Origin: Thermodesulfobacterium hydrogeniphilum
GTDB taxonomy: Bacteria > Desulfobacterota > Thermodesulfobacteria > Thermodesulfobacteriales > Thermodesulfobacteriaceae
Length of the DNA: 64,000 nucleotides
Direction: 5' to 3'
NCBI RefSeq assembly: GCF_000746255.1
Contig: NZ_JQKW01000007.1
Span: forward strand, 1 to 64,000
A program made the translations under genes and the position numbers. Below are positions 44,606 to 52,165 of the stretch, piece by piece. The first letter of the stretch is position 1. Every line of letters begins with the position of its first letter. Below the pieces are notes generated by a model, which saw nothing but the letters and a program-made list of their open reading frames with translations, was not told the origin of the DNA and ran no database searches.

Positions 44606-45040
44606 ATGGAGTATTTAAAGCTTTTAGTTGATTATGGAGTTATCGGAGTTTTAATTTTGATGAGTATAATTTCTGTAGCTATAGGTATAGAAAGAATAGG
44701 ATATTACAAAAAGATAGATATTAAAAATTTTACCTCAGTTAAAGAGTTAGAAATTGATCTTACTAAAGGTCTTTATATTATAGCTACTATAGGAGCCAAT
44801 GCTCCTTATATAGGACTTCTTGGAACAGTTCTCGGTATAATGCTTACCTTTTATACTATAGGACAGCAAGGTCTTGTTGACAGTAAAAAAATTATGGTGG
44901 GTTTAGCTTTGGCTTTAAAAGCTACTGCTGTAGGATTATTGGTAGCAATCCCATCTACAGCTTTGTATAATTATCTTTTAAGAAAAGTAAAAGAAAAAAT
45001 AGCTCTCTGGGAGATAGAAAATGGAAGAAAAAGAGTTTGA
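44606..45040 (+). CDS. exbB: ExbB/TolQ-family proton channel subunit
   Basis: Part of the inner-membrane motor that uses the proton gradient to energise TonB. The short 144-residue form has three membrane helices: about 10-28, 66-90 (ATIGANAPYIGLLGTVLGIM) and 100-130 (LALALKATAVGLLVAIPSTA). It lacks the longer periplasmic N-terminus of E. coli ExbB. An AAAAGGAG site precedes the ATG. It overlaps exbD by 20 nt and forms an exbB-exbD-tonB operon. Confidence 0.94.
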   Translation: MEYLKLLVDYGVIGVLILMSIISVAIGIERIGYYKKIDIKNFTSVKELEIDLTKGLYIIATIGANAPYIGLLGTVLGIMLTFYTIGQQGLVDSKKIMVGLALALKATAVGLLVAIPSTALYNYLLRKVKEKIALWEIENGRKRV

Positions 45041-45401
45041 TTATATAAATGTTATTCCTTTAGTAGATATAATGTTAGTTCTTTTAACTATTGTTTTAGT
45101 TACAGCAACTTTTATTGTGCAAGGAAGTATTCCTGTTAGTTTACCCCAATCTAAATATGCAGAAACTAAAAATGTCAAAGCTTATCAAATAACTTTAACC
45201 AAAACAGGAGAGATTTATTTTGAAAAGAGAAAACTTGACTTAAATGGATTAGATCAGGTGATAGCAAGTTTGGATAAAGAATCTCAAATCTCTATCTTTG
45301 CTGATAAATCAGCCAAAATTCAGAAATTAGTGGAAATTTTGGATATTTTAAAAAAACACGAATTAAAGAGAGTTCTTATAAAAACAGAATTAACGAAATG
45401 A
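45021..45401 (+). CDS. exbD: ExbD/TolR-family protein
   Basis: The second motor subunit. The 126-residue protein has a single N-terminal membrane helix with the conserved Asp of INVIPLVDIMLVLLTIVLV, the proton-path residue of the family, and a periplasmic domain rich in beta structure (SIFADKSAKIQKLVEILD). It starts within exbB and overlaps tonB by 4 nt. Confidence 0.94.
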   Translation: MEEKEFDYINVIPLVDIMLVLLTIVLVTATFIVQGSIPVSLPQSKYAETKNVKAYQITLTKTGEIYFEKRKLDLNGLDQVIASLDKESQISIFADKSAKIQKLVEILDILKKHELKRVLIKTELTK

Positions 45402-46180
45402 TAAAGTTAAAATATTTAAGTTTTTCCATATTTATTCATTTTTCTTTAATCTTTTTATTTATTCTTTTAGTTAAAGCACAAGTTAATAATGTTTCTTCTA
45501 AATATATTGAGCTAAATCTGGAATTGTTTTCTGTTTTAAAAGATAAGTCTCAGGGATCAGGAAGAGGGAAAAGACAGTTTAAAAGAAAAAAAATTGTAAA
45601 AAAAGAAAAGCTTAAAAAAGTATCTAAAAAAAACACCTTTATGAAACAGGCTTTTTTAAAACCCAGGCCTATAGCAAAGAAGCAAATTGTAATTAAAGAA
45701 AAACCTAAAGTTGGATATATAAAAAAGAGTCTCACTTCTAATTCTATATCTAAGGGAGTAGAAGCAAATCCCCATTCGGATAAAAGCGTGACAGATTTAA
45801 AAGAAAATTCAGGAGTTTCAGAAACAGGAAATGAAACTGGTTCAGAAAAAAATATAGGAGGGGGTAAAGGTAAAAAGAGTAGAGCAAAAGGAATAGGTGA
45901 TAGATTTTTATTGGAAAAATTTCATATCATTTCTAAAATTGTTCAAAAAAATATAAAATATCCTTTTGTTGCTCGCAGAATGGGCTGGGAAGGAAAGGTG
46001 TTAATCTCTTTTTTGTTAACAAGAAATGGTGAAATAAAATATTTAAAAGTGGAAAAATCTTCAGGTTATAAAATACTGGATGAGAATGCTTTAAAAACTA
46101 TTAAAAGATGTTCCAAATATTTTCCTGTTCCACCTGTAGATGTAAAAATAAAATTACCAATAATTTATAAATTAGAATAG
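45398..46180 (+). CDS. tonB: TonB family energy transducer
   Basis: Spans the periplasm and passes motor energy to outer-membrane transporters. The 260-residue protein has an N-terminal membrane anchor (about 6-25), a long Lys/Ser/Gly-rich linker (about 45-165) instead of the usual Pro-rich one, and a C-terminal TonB domain with YPFVARRMGWEGKVLISFL and GYKILDENALKTIK. No TonB-dependent receptor is next to it, so the substrate is unknown. Its stop is 5 nt from the stop of the convergent rho gene. Confidence 0.93.
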   Translation: MIKLKYLSFSIFIHFSLIFLFILLVKAQVNNVSSKYIELNLELFSVLKDKSQGSGRGKRQFKRKKIVKKEKLKKVSKKNTFMKQAFLKPRPIAKKQIVIKEKPKVGYIKKSLTSNSISKGVEANPHSDKSVTDLKENSGVSETGNETGSEKNIGGGKGKKSRAKGIGDRFLLEKFHIISKIVQKNIKYPFVARRMGWEGKVLISFLLTRNGEIKYLKVEKSSGYKILDENALKTIKRCSKYFPVPPVDVKIKLPIIYKLE

Positions 46181-46185
46181 AGATT

Positions 46186-47520
46186 TTACTGATTCATTTT
46201 GCTTAAGAATTCTTCATTATTTTTGGTATCTTTCATTTTTTCAATTAAAAATTCCATACACTCTACAGGACTTAAAGGTGAAAGGACTTTTCTTAACAAC
46301 CATACTTTATGAAGTATATCAGAAGGTAAAAGAAGTTCTTCCTTTCTGGTTCCACTTAGATGGATATCAATAGCAGGCCATATTCTTCTATCTGCAAGTC
46401 TTCTGTCTAATACTATTTCCATATTTCCTGTTCCTTTAAACTCTTCAAAAATCACCTCATCCATTCTGCTACCAGTATCAATCAAACAGGTAGCTATGAT
46501 GGTTAAGCTACCGCCTTCTTCTATATTACGAGCTGCTCCAAAAAATCTTTTAGGTTTGTGTAATGCATTGGCATCAATTCCACCAGAAAGGAGTTTTCCA
46601 CTGGAAGGAACAACTACATTGTAAGCCCTTGTAAGACGGGTCAAACTATCAAGAAGTATTACCACATCATATTTGCATTCTACTAATCTTTTAGCTTTTT
46701 CAATAACAATTTCAGCCACCTGAGTATGTTTTTGAGGTGGTTCATCAAAAGTAGAACTTATAATTTCAGCTCTTGGAACAATTCTTTGCATTTCTGTAAC
46801 TTCTTCAGGTCTTTCATCAATAAGAAGAATGATAAGATGAATATCAGGATAATTATTGACAATACCATTAGCTATATTTTGTAGAAGAACAGTTTTACCT
46901 GTTCTTGGAGGGGCTACAATTAAACCTCTTTGACCTTTACCAATAGGAACAAAAAGGTCTATTATTCTTGTAGAATAATTATCAGGCGCGGTTTCAAGGC
47001 GTAACCATTCATTAGGATGTACAGGAGTTAAATGATCAAAGGGGGTTCTTGTTCTAACAATCTCCGGAGGAAAATAATTAACCTTTTCTATCTTTGCTAA
47101 TGCAAAGTATTTTTCTCCTTCTTTGGGTTGACGAATATAACCAAAAATAGTATCCCCTGTTTTCAAACCAAATTTTCTTATTTGAGGAGGGGAAACATAG
47201 ATATCTTCAGAGCTTGGAAGATAATTATAATCATTAAATCTGAGAAATCCAAAGCCTTCAGGAAGAACTTCCAAAACACCTTCTACTATAACCTCCACTC
47301 CTTTATTAAGTAAAGTACTTATAATTTGATAAATAACATCTGATTTTTTGTAAAAATTGTAAATATTTTCTATGCCTAATTTTTCTCCTAATTTGTATAA
47401 CTCTGTTAAAGTTTTTCTTCTTAATTCAGAAAGATATACAGGGGTTCCAAGTTCTTCTAAAACCTCTTCAGTCAAAATTTCAATATTTAATTTATCTTTT
47501 TCATTTTGAACTTCAGTCAT
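46186..47520 (-). CDS. rho: Transcription termination factor Rho
   Basis: A hexameric RNA helicase that ends transcription at Rho-dependent sites. The 444-residue protein has the N-terminal helical and cold-shock RNA-binding domain ([26 protein letters not shown]), Walker [14 protein letters not shown], Walker B in [11 protein letters not shown], the Q-loop [14 protein letters not shown], and the R-loop region [16 protein letters not shown]. An AAGGAG site precedes the ATG. Most convergent gene pairs in this window lack intrinsic terminators, so this factor may be heavily used. It lies 124 nt downstream of tRNA-Asn on the same strand. Confidence 0.97.
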   Translation of the reverse strand: MTEVQNEKDKLNIEILTEEVLEELGTPVYLSELRRKTLTELYKLGEKLGIENIYNFYKKSDVIYQIISTLLNKGVEVIVEGVLEVLPEGFGFLRFNDYNYLPSSEDIYVSPPQIRKFGLKTGDTIFGYIRQPKEGEKYFALAKIEKVNYFPPEIVRTRTPFDHLTPVHPNEWLRLETAPDNYSTRIIDLFVPIGKGQRGLIVAPPRTGKTVLLQNIANGIVNNYPDIHLIILLIDERPEEVTEMQRIVPRAEIISSTFDEPPQKHTQVAEIVIEKAKRLVECKYDVVILLDSLTRLTRAYNVVVPSSGKLLSGGIDANALHKPKRFFGAARNIEEGGSLTIIATCLIDTGSRMDEVIFEEFKGTGNMEIVLDRRLADRRIWPAIDIHLSGTRKEELLLPSDILHKVWLLRKVLSPLSPVECMEFLIEKMKDTKNNEEFLSKMNQ

Positions 47521-47644
47521 ACTTAGCTCCTTTTGTGATTTATTTGCTTTATATTAAAAATTTAGAAAGCTTTTTAGACATTTGAGAACCTTAAAGTAAG
47601 GATTATCTGTTCAAGATAAAATTTCTTAATAAGATTTTTAAAAG

Positions 47645-47717
47645 CTCCCCGGGCAGGACTCGAACCTGCAACCTATGGGTTAACAGCCCACCGCTCTGCC
47701 GATTGAGCTACCGGGGA
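47645..47717 (-). tRNA. tRNA-Asn (anticodon GTT)
   Basis: The cloverleaf has acceptor TCCCCGG/CCGGGGA, a D arm from GCTC, anticodon stem GTGGG/CCCAT around loop CTGTTAA, and T arm GCAGG-TTCGAGT-CCTGC. The discriminator is G followed by CTT, so CCA is not encoded and must be added enzymatically. It lies upstream of rho. Confidence 0.97.
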
Positions 47718-47734
47718 ATTTTAGCTACATTAAA

Positions 47735-47762
47735 ATAATAAAATGTTTTCTTTTTTTGTCAA
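47735..47762 (-). promoter_or_regulatory. Promoter of tRNA-Asn
   Basis: On the minus strand a perfect TTGACA (47762-47757) is followed after 16 bases by TATTAT (47740-47735). The expected start is about 11 bases before the mature tRNA. The promoter may also feed rho. Confidence 0.8.
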
Positions 47763-47886
47763 GAGGTCGCAGAATTACAATTTTAATTTTAAAAATTTGA
47801 AAATTAAACCTCTTGCTAAAATCCAAATTAATATTATACTTTAGTCCATTTTAGAAAATAAAAAATTAAAAAATTTTCAAAATATC

Positions 47887-47914
47887 TTGATATATTTTAA
47901 ATTTATATTAAAAT
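47887..47914 (+). promoter_or_regulatory. Possible promoter of the Rrf2 regulator gene
   Basis: TTGATA (47887-47892) is followed after 16 bases by TAAAAT (47909-47914), about 47 bases before the ATG. The surrounding AT-rich stretch (47763-47960) could hold an autoregulatory operator, since IscR/Rrf2 proteins commonly control their own promoter, but I cannot define one. Confidence 0.5.
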
Positions 47915-47960
47915 AAGATAAGTATATAAAATAAGAAAAAAACTAAAAAAGGGGAGGGTT

Positions 47961-48416
47961 ATGTTTAAACTTTCAACAAAAGGTAGATATGCAGTTAGAG
48001 CTATGTATGAAATTGCCAAAGCATACCCTAATGGAGTTACCTTAGAGGAAATTTCAGTAAATCAAAACATTTCTCGTGTTTATTTAGCACAAATTTTAAA
48101 CCGTTTAAGGCAAGCAAGGCTTATTAAATCTTCTCGTGGTCCTGGTGGGGGGTATGTTTTAAGAAAAGATCCTTCAGAGATTTCTCTTTATGACATTTTG
48201 GAGCCTCTTGAAGGTCCTGTTTGTATTGCCTCCTGTATTGACCCAGGCGAAGGATGTGATGAAGTAGAGGAATGTGTAGCTTATCCTATCTGGAAAAAGA
48301 TAGCTCAGTATATTGAATGTTTATTAAAACAGGTTAGATTAGGGGATCTTTTAAAAGTAGAAACTGAAAAAGATAAAAAGAAACTTATAGAAACTATTAC
48401 TGCAGGTTGTTGTTAA
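47961..48416 (+). CDS. Rrf2-family transcriptional regulator (IscR/NsrR/CymR group)
   Basis: A DNA-binding regulator with an N-terminal winged helix (FKLSTKGRYAVRAMYEIAKA, then SRGPGGGYVLRKDP). Four cysteines are spaced C-x3-C-x6-C-x5-C in CIASCIDPGEGCDEVEEC, plus a C-terminal CC pair. The central three-Cys pattern resembles the cluster-binding loop of IscR, so Fe-S or nitric-oxide sensing is plausible, but no isc or suf gene is adjacent. An AAGGGGAGG site precedes the ATG. Its stop overlaps the start of the next gene by one base, so it may be cotranscribed with the fumarase-like protein. Confidence 0.9.
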   Translation: MFKLSTKGRYAVRAMYEIAKAYPNGVTLEEISVNQNISRVYLAQILNRLRQARLIKSSRGPGGGYVLRKDPSEISLYDILEPLEGPVCIASCIDPGEGCDEVEECVAYPIWKKIAQYIECLLKQVRLGDLLKVETEKDKKKLIETITAGCC

Positions 48417-48976
48417 TGTCTCTAAGCTCTTATAAAGAGCTATTTGACAAAGCCTACAAACTAAAATTTCCTTTAGAAGATAAGAATGTTTTGCAGGATC
48501 TCCGGGCAGGAGATCCTGTTCTTATTTCAGGTTGGGTCCTTTGTGGAAGAGATGCTACCCATCGCAAACTTATACAGGCTATAAAGAATGGTTCTTTTTC
48601 TTTTGATTTTGTAAATCAAGCTATTTATTATGTAGGTCCAACTCCTCCTCCACCTGGAAAAATCATCGGTTCTGCAGGCCCTACCACTTCAGGTAGAATG
48701 GATGCTTATATGGAGTTTTTTTTAAAACTTGGTTTGGCAGCAACTATTGGAAAAGGTAAAAGATCACCTCAGGTAATAGAACTTCTGAAGAAATATAAAG
48801 CTGTTTATTTTGCCACTTTTGGAGGAGCAGGTGCTTTTCTCTCTCAATTTATTGAAAAAATAGAACCTCTTGCTTGGTCTGATCTCGGTCCTGAAGCCTT
48901 TTTTCGCATAAAAGTGGAAAGATTTCCTGCTATAGTAATCAATTCTGTTTATGGTGATGATTTCTATTCTGTATAA
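48416..48976 (+). CDS. Fumarate hydratase beta-subunit-like (class I hydro-lyase C-terminal domain)
   Basis: Matches the C-terminal (beta) domain of class I fumarase and L-tartrate dehydratase. The 186-residue product from ATG 48416 has VLISGWVLCGRDATHRKL, YYVGPTPPPPGKIIGSAGPTTSGRM, and FGGAGAFLSQ, all typical of the FumB/TtdB beta domain. Two TTG codons just upstream are possible but the ATG overlapping the previous stop is preferred. The alpha subunit, which holds the 4Fe-4S cluster, is not adjacent, so it must be encoded elsewhere or the protein has another role. Confidence 0.9.
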   Translation: MSLSSYKELFDKAYKLKFPLEDKNVLQDLRAGDPVLISGWVLCGRDATHRKLIQAIKNGSFSFDFVNQAIYYVGPTPPPPGKIIGSAGPTTSGRMDAYMEFFLKLGLAATIGKGKRSPQVIELLKKYKAVYFATFGGAGAFLSQFIEKIEPLAWSDLGPEAFFRIKVERFPAIVINSVYGDDFYSV

Positions 48977-48982
48977 TTTTCT

Positions 48983-49723
48983 ATGAATAAATATTCAGCT
49001 ATTCCTTTTTATCGCACCTTAGTTTCTACACCTCTCAAAAAGTTCCGTGTAGTTTATAAAGAAACAGATCTGCAGATTTTAGCAGAAAAAGAACTCGTTT
49101 CTGAAGCCCTTTCTATAATAAAAGAAATCCGTTTCCCTCTTGAAGCCTATATAATTAAAAATCCTGAATTTTTAAAATCTCTAATCCCTTTGCCTTTTGA
49201 TCCTAAAGCCCCTGAAATTGTTAAGATCATGCTTAAAGCTGGGAAAATTGCAAAGGTTGGCCCTATGGCTTCTGTAGCAGGAGCGATCGCAGAGAGAGTG
49301 GGAAAAATGTTATTAGAAAATAGACTTACTTCTCAGGTAGCAGTAGAAAATGGCGGTGATATTTTTTTATCACTTAAAAAGGACGCAAAGGTTGCTTTGT
49401 TTGCAGGGGATTCTCCCTTTTCTGGGAAAATTGCTCTGTTGATTAAAAAAGAGCTTATGCCCTGTGGAGTTTGCACTTCCTCAGCTAAAATAGGGCATAG
49501 TCTCAGTTTGGGTAAAGCAGATGCTTTAACAGTTGTTCATAAAGATACTGCTATAGCAGATGCCCTTGCCACTTCTTTTGGAAATGTTTTTAAAAGAGCT
49601 GAGGATTTTAAAAAAATTTTGACAAGAGCTGAGAAAATAGGAGATTTGCTGGGAATAGTGGGTATTTTAAATGATAAGGTTTTTATCTGGGGAAAGCATA
49701 TTCGTTTAGAATCTTTAATCTAA
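48983..49723 (+). CDS. UPF0280 family protein (ApbE-like)
   Basis: A 246-residue protein of the UPF0280 family, related to ApbE but without an assigned reaction. MASVAGAIAERVGKMLL, AVENGGDIFLSLK and GVCTSSAKIGHSLSLGKADA are characteristic, and VHKDTAIADALATSFGN follows. The VENGGDIFL and KADALTVV segments parallel the flavin-transferase core of ApbE. It starts 6 nt after the fumarase-like gene. It is followed by a 311-nt region with two promoters for the porin gene. Confidence 0.88.
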   Translation: MNKYSAIPFYRTLVSTPLKKFRVVYKETDLQILAEKELVSEALSIIKEIRFPLEAYIIKNPEFLKSLIPLPFDPKAPEIVKIMLKAGKIAKVGPMASVAGAIAERVGKMLLENRLTSQVAVENGGDIFLSLKKDAKVALFAGDSPFSGKIALLIKKELMPCGVCTSSAKIGHSLSLGKADALTVVHKDTAIADALATSFGNVFKRAEDFKKILTRAEKIGDLLGIVGILNDKVFIWGKHIRLESLI

Positions 49724-49863
49724 AAGTATTTATAAAAATTTTTTTACATTTCTAAATTATAGTAATTTTTAGATAAAAAACAAAAAAATTCAATTTTTAA
49801 GAATAAAAAAGAAGAAAAAGTCCAAAATAAGCTAATTTTTGTAAAATTTAGATTTTATCGGTC

Positions 49864-49891
49864 TTGACAAAATTAAATAAATAAAGATAAT
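49864..49891 (+). promoter_or_regulatory. Upstream porin promoter P1
   Basis: A perfect TTGACA (49864-49869) is followed after 16 bases by GATAAT (49886-49891). The words GTCTTGACAAAA around the -35 box recur 94 bases downstream at P2. The rest of 49724-50034 is AT-rich filler in which I see no reading frame. Confidence 0.72.
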
Positions 49892-49957
49892 CAATTTTTA
49901 AATTAAAAAGTTTTGTTTAAATTGTAAGATTTTAAGGAGATTTTACAAAAATTAGTC

Positions 49958-49985
49958 TTGACAAAAAAAAAGAGATGATTAAAAT
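49958..49985 (+). promoter_or_regulatory. Proximal porin promoter P2
   Basis: A perfect TTGACA (49958-49963) is followed after 16 bases by TAAAAT (49980-49985). It lies about 50 bases before the porin ATG, which has a strong AAAGGAGGTG site. Two tandem consensus-like promoters suggest strong expression. Confidence 0.78.
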
Positions 49986-50034
49986 CTCTTTGTTAGAAGT
50001 AAATTTAAAAAGAAAAAAATAAAGGAGGTGTGGT

Positions 50035-51345
50035 ATGAAGGTAGCTAAATGGAAGGTTTTAACAGTTGCAGGAGCTTTGGTTCTTGGTTATGCTGTTTCT
50101 TCACAGGCAGTTCAATTAAAGGTTGATGATGACACCTTTGCAAACTTCGGCTTTTGGACAAAGGTCAGGTATAACAACTTTGATGACAGAGCAAAAGATG
50201 ATCAATATGGAATTGATTACAACAGAAATGTATTTGATGTTGTTGATGCAAGATTTAACATTGAGGGTCAGATTAACAACATTGTTCAGTTCTACGGTGA
50301 AATTGTAACAAGTGGTTCTTATGATAAAGAGGTATACGAGAATGTAGGGCTTTCTCGTGACAGTAAGGCAAAGTTTTCTGAGGGTGGTATCAATTTAGTG
50401 TTTTTACCTGAGCTTCAGTTAAGACTTGGAAAGATTCGTATCCCATTCACCAGAGACCAGCAGGAAGCCCGTTATTCCTACATTGTCCAGACAGACTGGC
50501 TCTATGACCCACAAGGTCTCTTTAAATACTGGAAAAAAGGACTCTTAAGACTTGCTGAAGGTGGAGCGGTTCTTCATGGAGAAATTGCAAAGGGAATGTT
50601 TAGATACGATGCTGGTGTGTTCAATCAGGCTTCAGATGACGAGCCATTAAAAAACGTTGCCTGGGCAGCAAGAGTAGAGTTCACACCAACCATGCTTGGC
50701 TTTAACGCCGAAACCAAGACATCGGCAAGAGGATGGTTGCATGACACCTATCTTGGTAAAAAAGGAGACATTTTAAGCATTGGTGTAGGATATTTTACTC
50801 AGGATGTGTCAGTTAGTGGCCCACAATCTATTACTTTCTCAACAGGTAAGTCAGGAATCATAGGTTCAACAGGAGATGTTTTGGGAGGAGCTTTACTTCC
50901 TGGTGGAGATTATGAAGAACTTGATGTTGATGCTTGGACTGTTGATGCTTACTTGGAGAAGAGATTTGGCTGTGCAGTTATTAACCTTGAAGGAGCCTAT
51001 GTAAACTGGAATGACAGCCATATAGGTTCTAATAGTAAAAAAGAAGATTCCTACTACTGGTATGCTAAGGGACAGATCCTTTACGACCAGGTTATAGGAA
51101 TTGGAAAACCCGCTCTCTATGTAAAGTATGACTACATTGAAGCAGATAAGATGTATAACAACGACGATTTTGAAGCGACCCGCTGGGGAGTTGGAGTAAA
51201 CTACTACATTGTAGGAAATGCCGCTCGCTTGACTGTCGGAATGGATAATGTTAACTATGATGATGGTGCTTCAGATTATTTAGATGATAATGGTCTGGAA
51301 GATAATATTACTGACTGGTTTGTCCAGGCTCAGATAATGTTCTAA
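50035..51345 (+). CDS. Outer-membrane beta-barrel porin
   Basis: A 436-residue secreted protein with signal peptide (residues 1-25, ending SSQAVQ), an acidic mature N-terminus and repeated amphipathic strands of alternating aromatic and polar residues. It ends in a terminal Phe (VQAQIMF), the usual signal for barrel assembly. FGFWTKVRYNNF, RLGKIRIPFTRDQQ and YDPQGLFKYW resemble putative porins of OprP/OprO-like or related families; the substrate is not known. Codon choice differs from the neighbours, with more AAC, GAC, TAC and ATC, which suggests high expression or recent transfer. It has tandem promoters and its own terminator, so it is monocistronic. Confidence 0.82.
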   Translation: MKVAKWKVLTVAGALVLGYAVSSQAVQLKVDDDTFANFGFWTKVRYNNFDDRAKDDQYGIDYNRNVFDVVDARFNIEGQINNIVQFYGEIVTSGSYDKEVYENVGLSRDSKAKFSEGGINLVFLPELQLRLGKIRIPFTRDQQEARYSYIVQTDWLYDPQGLFKYWKKGLLRLAEGGAVLHGEIAKGMFRYDAGVFNQASDDEPLKNVAWAARVEFTPTMLGFNAETKTSARGWLHDTYLGKKGDILSIGVGYFTQDVSVSGPQSITFSTGKSGIIGSTGDVLGGALLPGGDYEELDVDAWTVDAYLEKRFGCAVINLEGAYVNWNDSHIGSNSKKEDSYYWYAKGQILYDQVIGIGKPALYVKYDYIEADKMYNNDDFEATRWGVGVNYYIVGNAARLTVGMDNVNYDDGASDYLDDNGLEDNITDWFVQAQIMF

Positions 51346-51354
51346 ACTTTCAAG

Positions 51355-51389
51355 AAAAAAAAGGGGGCTCAAGAGAGCCCCTTTTTCTT
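51355..51389 (+). terminator. Intrinsic terminator of the porin gene
   Basis: The 7-bp stem GGGGCTC/GAGCCCC (51364-51370 and 51375-51381) with loop AAGA is flanked by A and T runs, ending in TTTTTCTT. It is the only strong intrinsic terminator I see in the window, and the A/T flanks could let it work in both directions. Confidence 0.9.
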
Positions 51390-51416
51390 ACCTACAAATT
51401 ACCACTTCGTAAGTGG
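51387..51416. repeat. Left REP-like palindrome of the RAYT unit
   Basis: The 30-base sequence CTTACCTACAAATTACCACTT-CGTAAGTGG matches the right copy at 52085-52114 at 29 of 30 positions, in the same orientation. It contains the hairpin CCACTT-CGT-AAGTGG. It lies between the porin terminator and the stop of the RAYT gene. On the minus strand GTAG occurs beside the palindrome, recalling the tetranucleotide next to E. coli REPs. Confidence 0.85.
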
Positions 51417-51420
51417 AACT

Positions 51421-52056
51421 TTAGAGGTCTTCTAAAATCAAATGTTTGATAATTTCTAAAGATCTCTGATAATCAATCCTATCCTCTACAAATTTTTTAT
51501 ATTCTTTTTTTGAAAAATCAAAAAATTTATTTATTATACATATTCTTTTATCTTCAAGTCCTATGTATTCTCTATAAGAAGAATATTTCCAGTCTTCAGG
51601 TTTTTCCACCAGACCTGCACTAGTAGGATTTAAATGTACATATCTTGTTAAATGTAAGAGCTGTTCATCAGATAACACCGGTACTTTTTTAATCCTTCCT
51701 TCCCAAAGTGGTCCTTTTCTTTTAATTTTTTTATTAAAATACCTGGTATAGCTATCTAAAACCTTTCTCATATATTCAGAGATTCCCATTTCTGAAAGTT
51801 CTTCTAATACTAAATGAATATGTGTAGGCATAATACAATAGGCAATAATATTAACTAAAGGATTTTTACTTTTTGATTGGTTATAATAATTTTTAATTTT
51901 ATTTTTAAGACGTTCATAATAGGAAAATTTAATTTTGGGATTGAATTGATAAAACCTTAGGAGTTTTAATATTCTTCTATAATCAGCATCATTTAGAAAA
52001 ATTTTAAATCCAGCAATACTTTTGGTATAAACATGATATATTTTCCCTTCTTCCAT
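51421..52056 (-). mobile_element. REP-associated tyrosine transposase (RAYT, TnpA-REP)
   Basis: A 211-residue Y1 transposase of the IS200-like HUH class. The HUH motif is H79-I-H81 (MPTHIHLV), and the catalytic Tyr is in DSYTRYFNKK (Y103 or Y106, by comparison with TnpA-REP). KGPLWEGRIKK, RYVHLNPTSAGLV and WKYSSYREY are the C-terminal RAYT signature. The start is an ATG after an AGGAGG-type site. Unlike an insertion sequence it is a single gene bracketed by matching palindromes (51387-51416 and 52085-52133), the configuration of bacterial RAYT/REP systems. Confidence 0.9.
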
Positions 52057-52084
52057 ATTTACCTCCTTTAAATCTTTAATTTAT

Positions 52085-52133
52085 CTTACCTACAAATTAC
52101 CACTTCGCAAGTGGTAATTTATGGTAATTTGTA
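52085..52133. repeat. Right REP-like palindrome of the RAYT unit, with nested hairpins
   Basis: The first 30 bases repeat the left copy. A perfect 12-bp stem AAATTACCACTT/AAGTGGTAATTT with loop CGC spans 52094-52120. An outer 11-bp inverted repeat, TACAAATTACC (52091-52101) and GGTAATTTGTA (52123-52133), overlaps it, so two alternative hairpins can form. The left copy is only partly palindromic. Confidence 0.88.
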
Positions 52134-52165
52134 ATTTTTTTAAAAAAGGTTAAAATGTAAAAACT

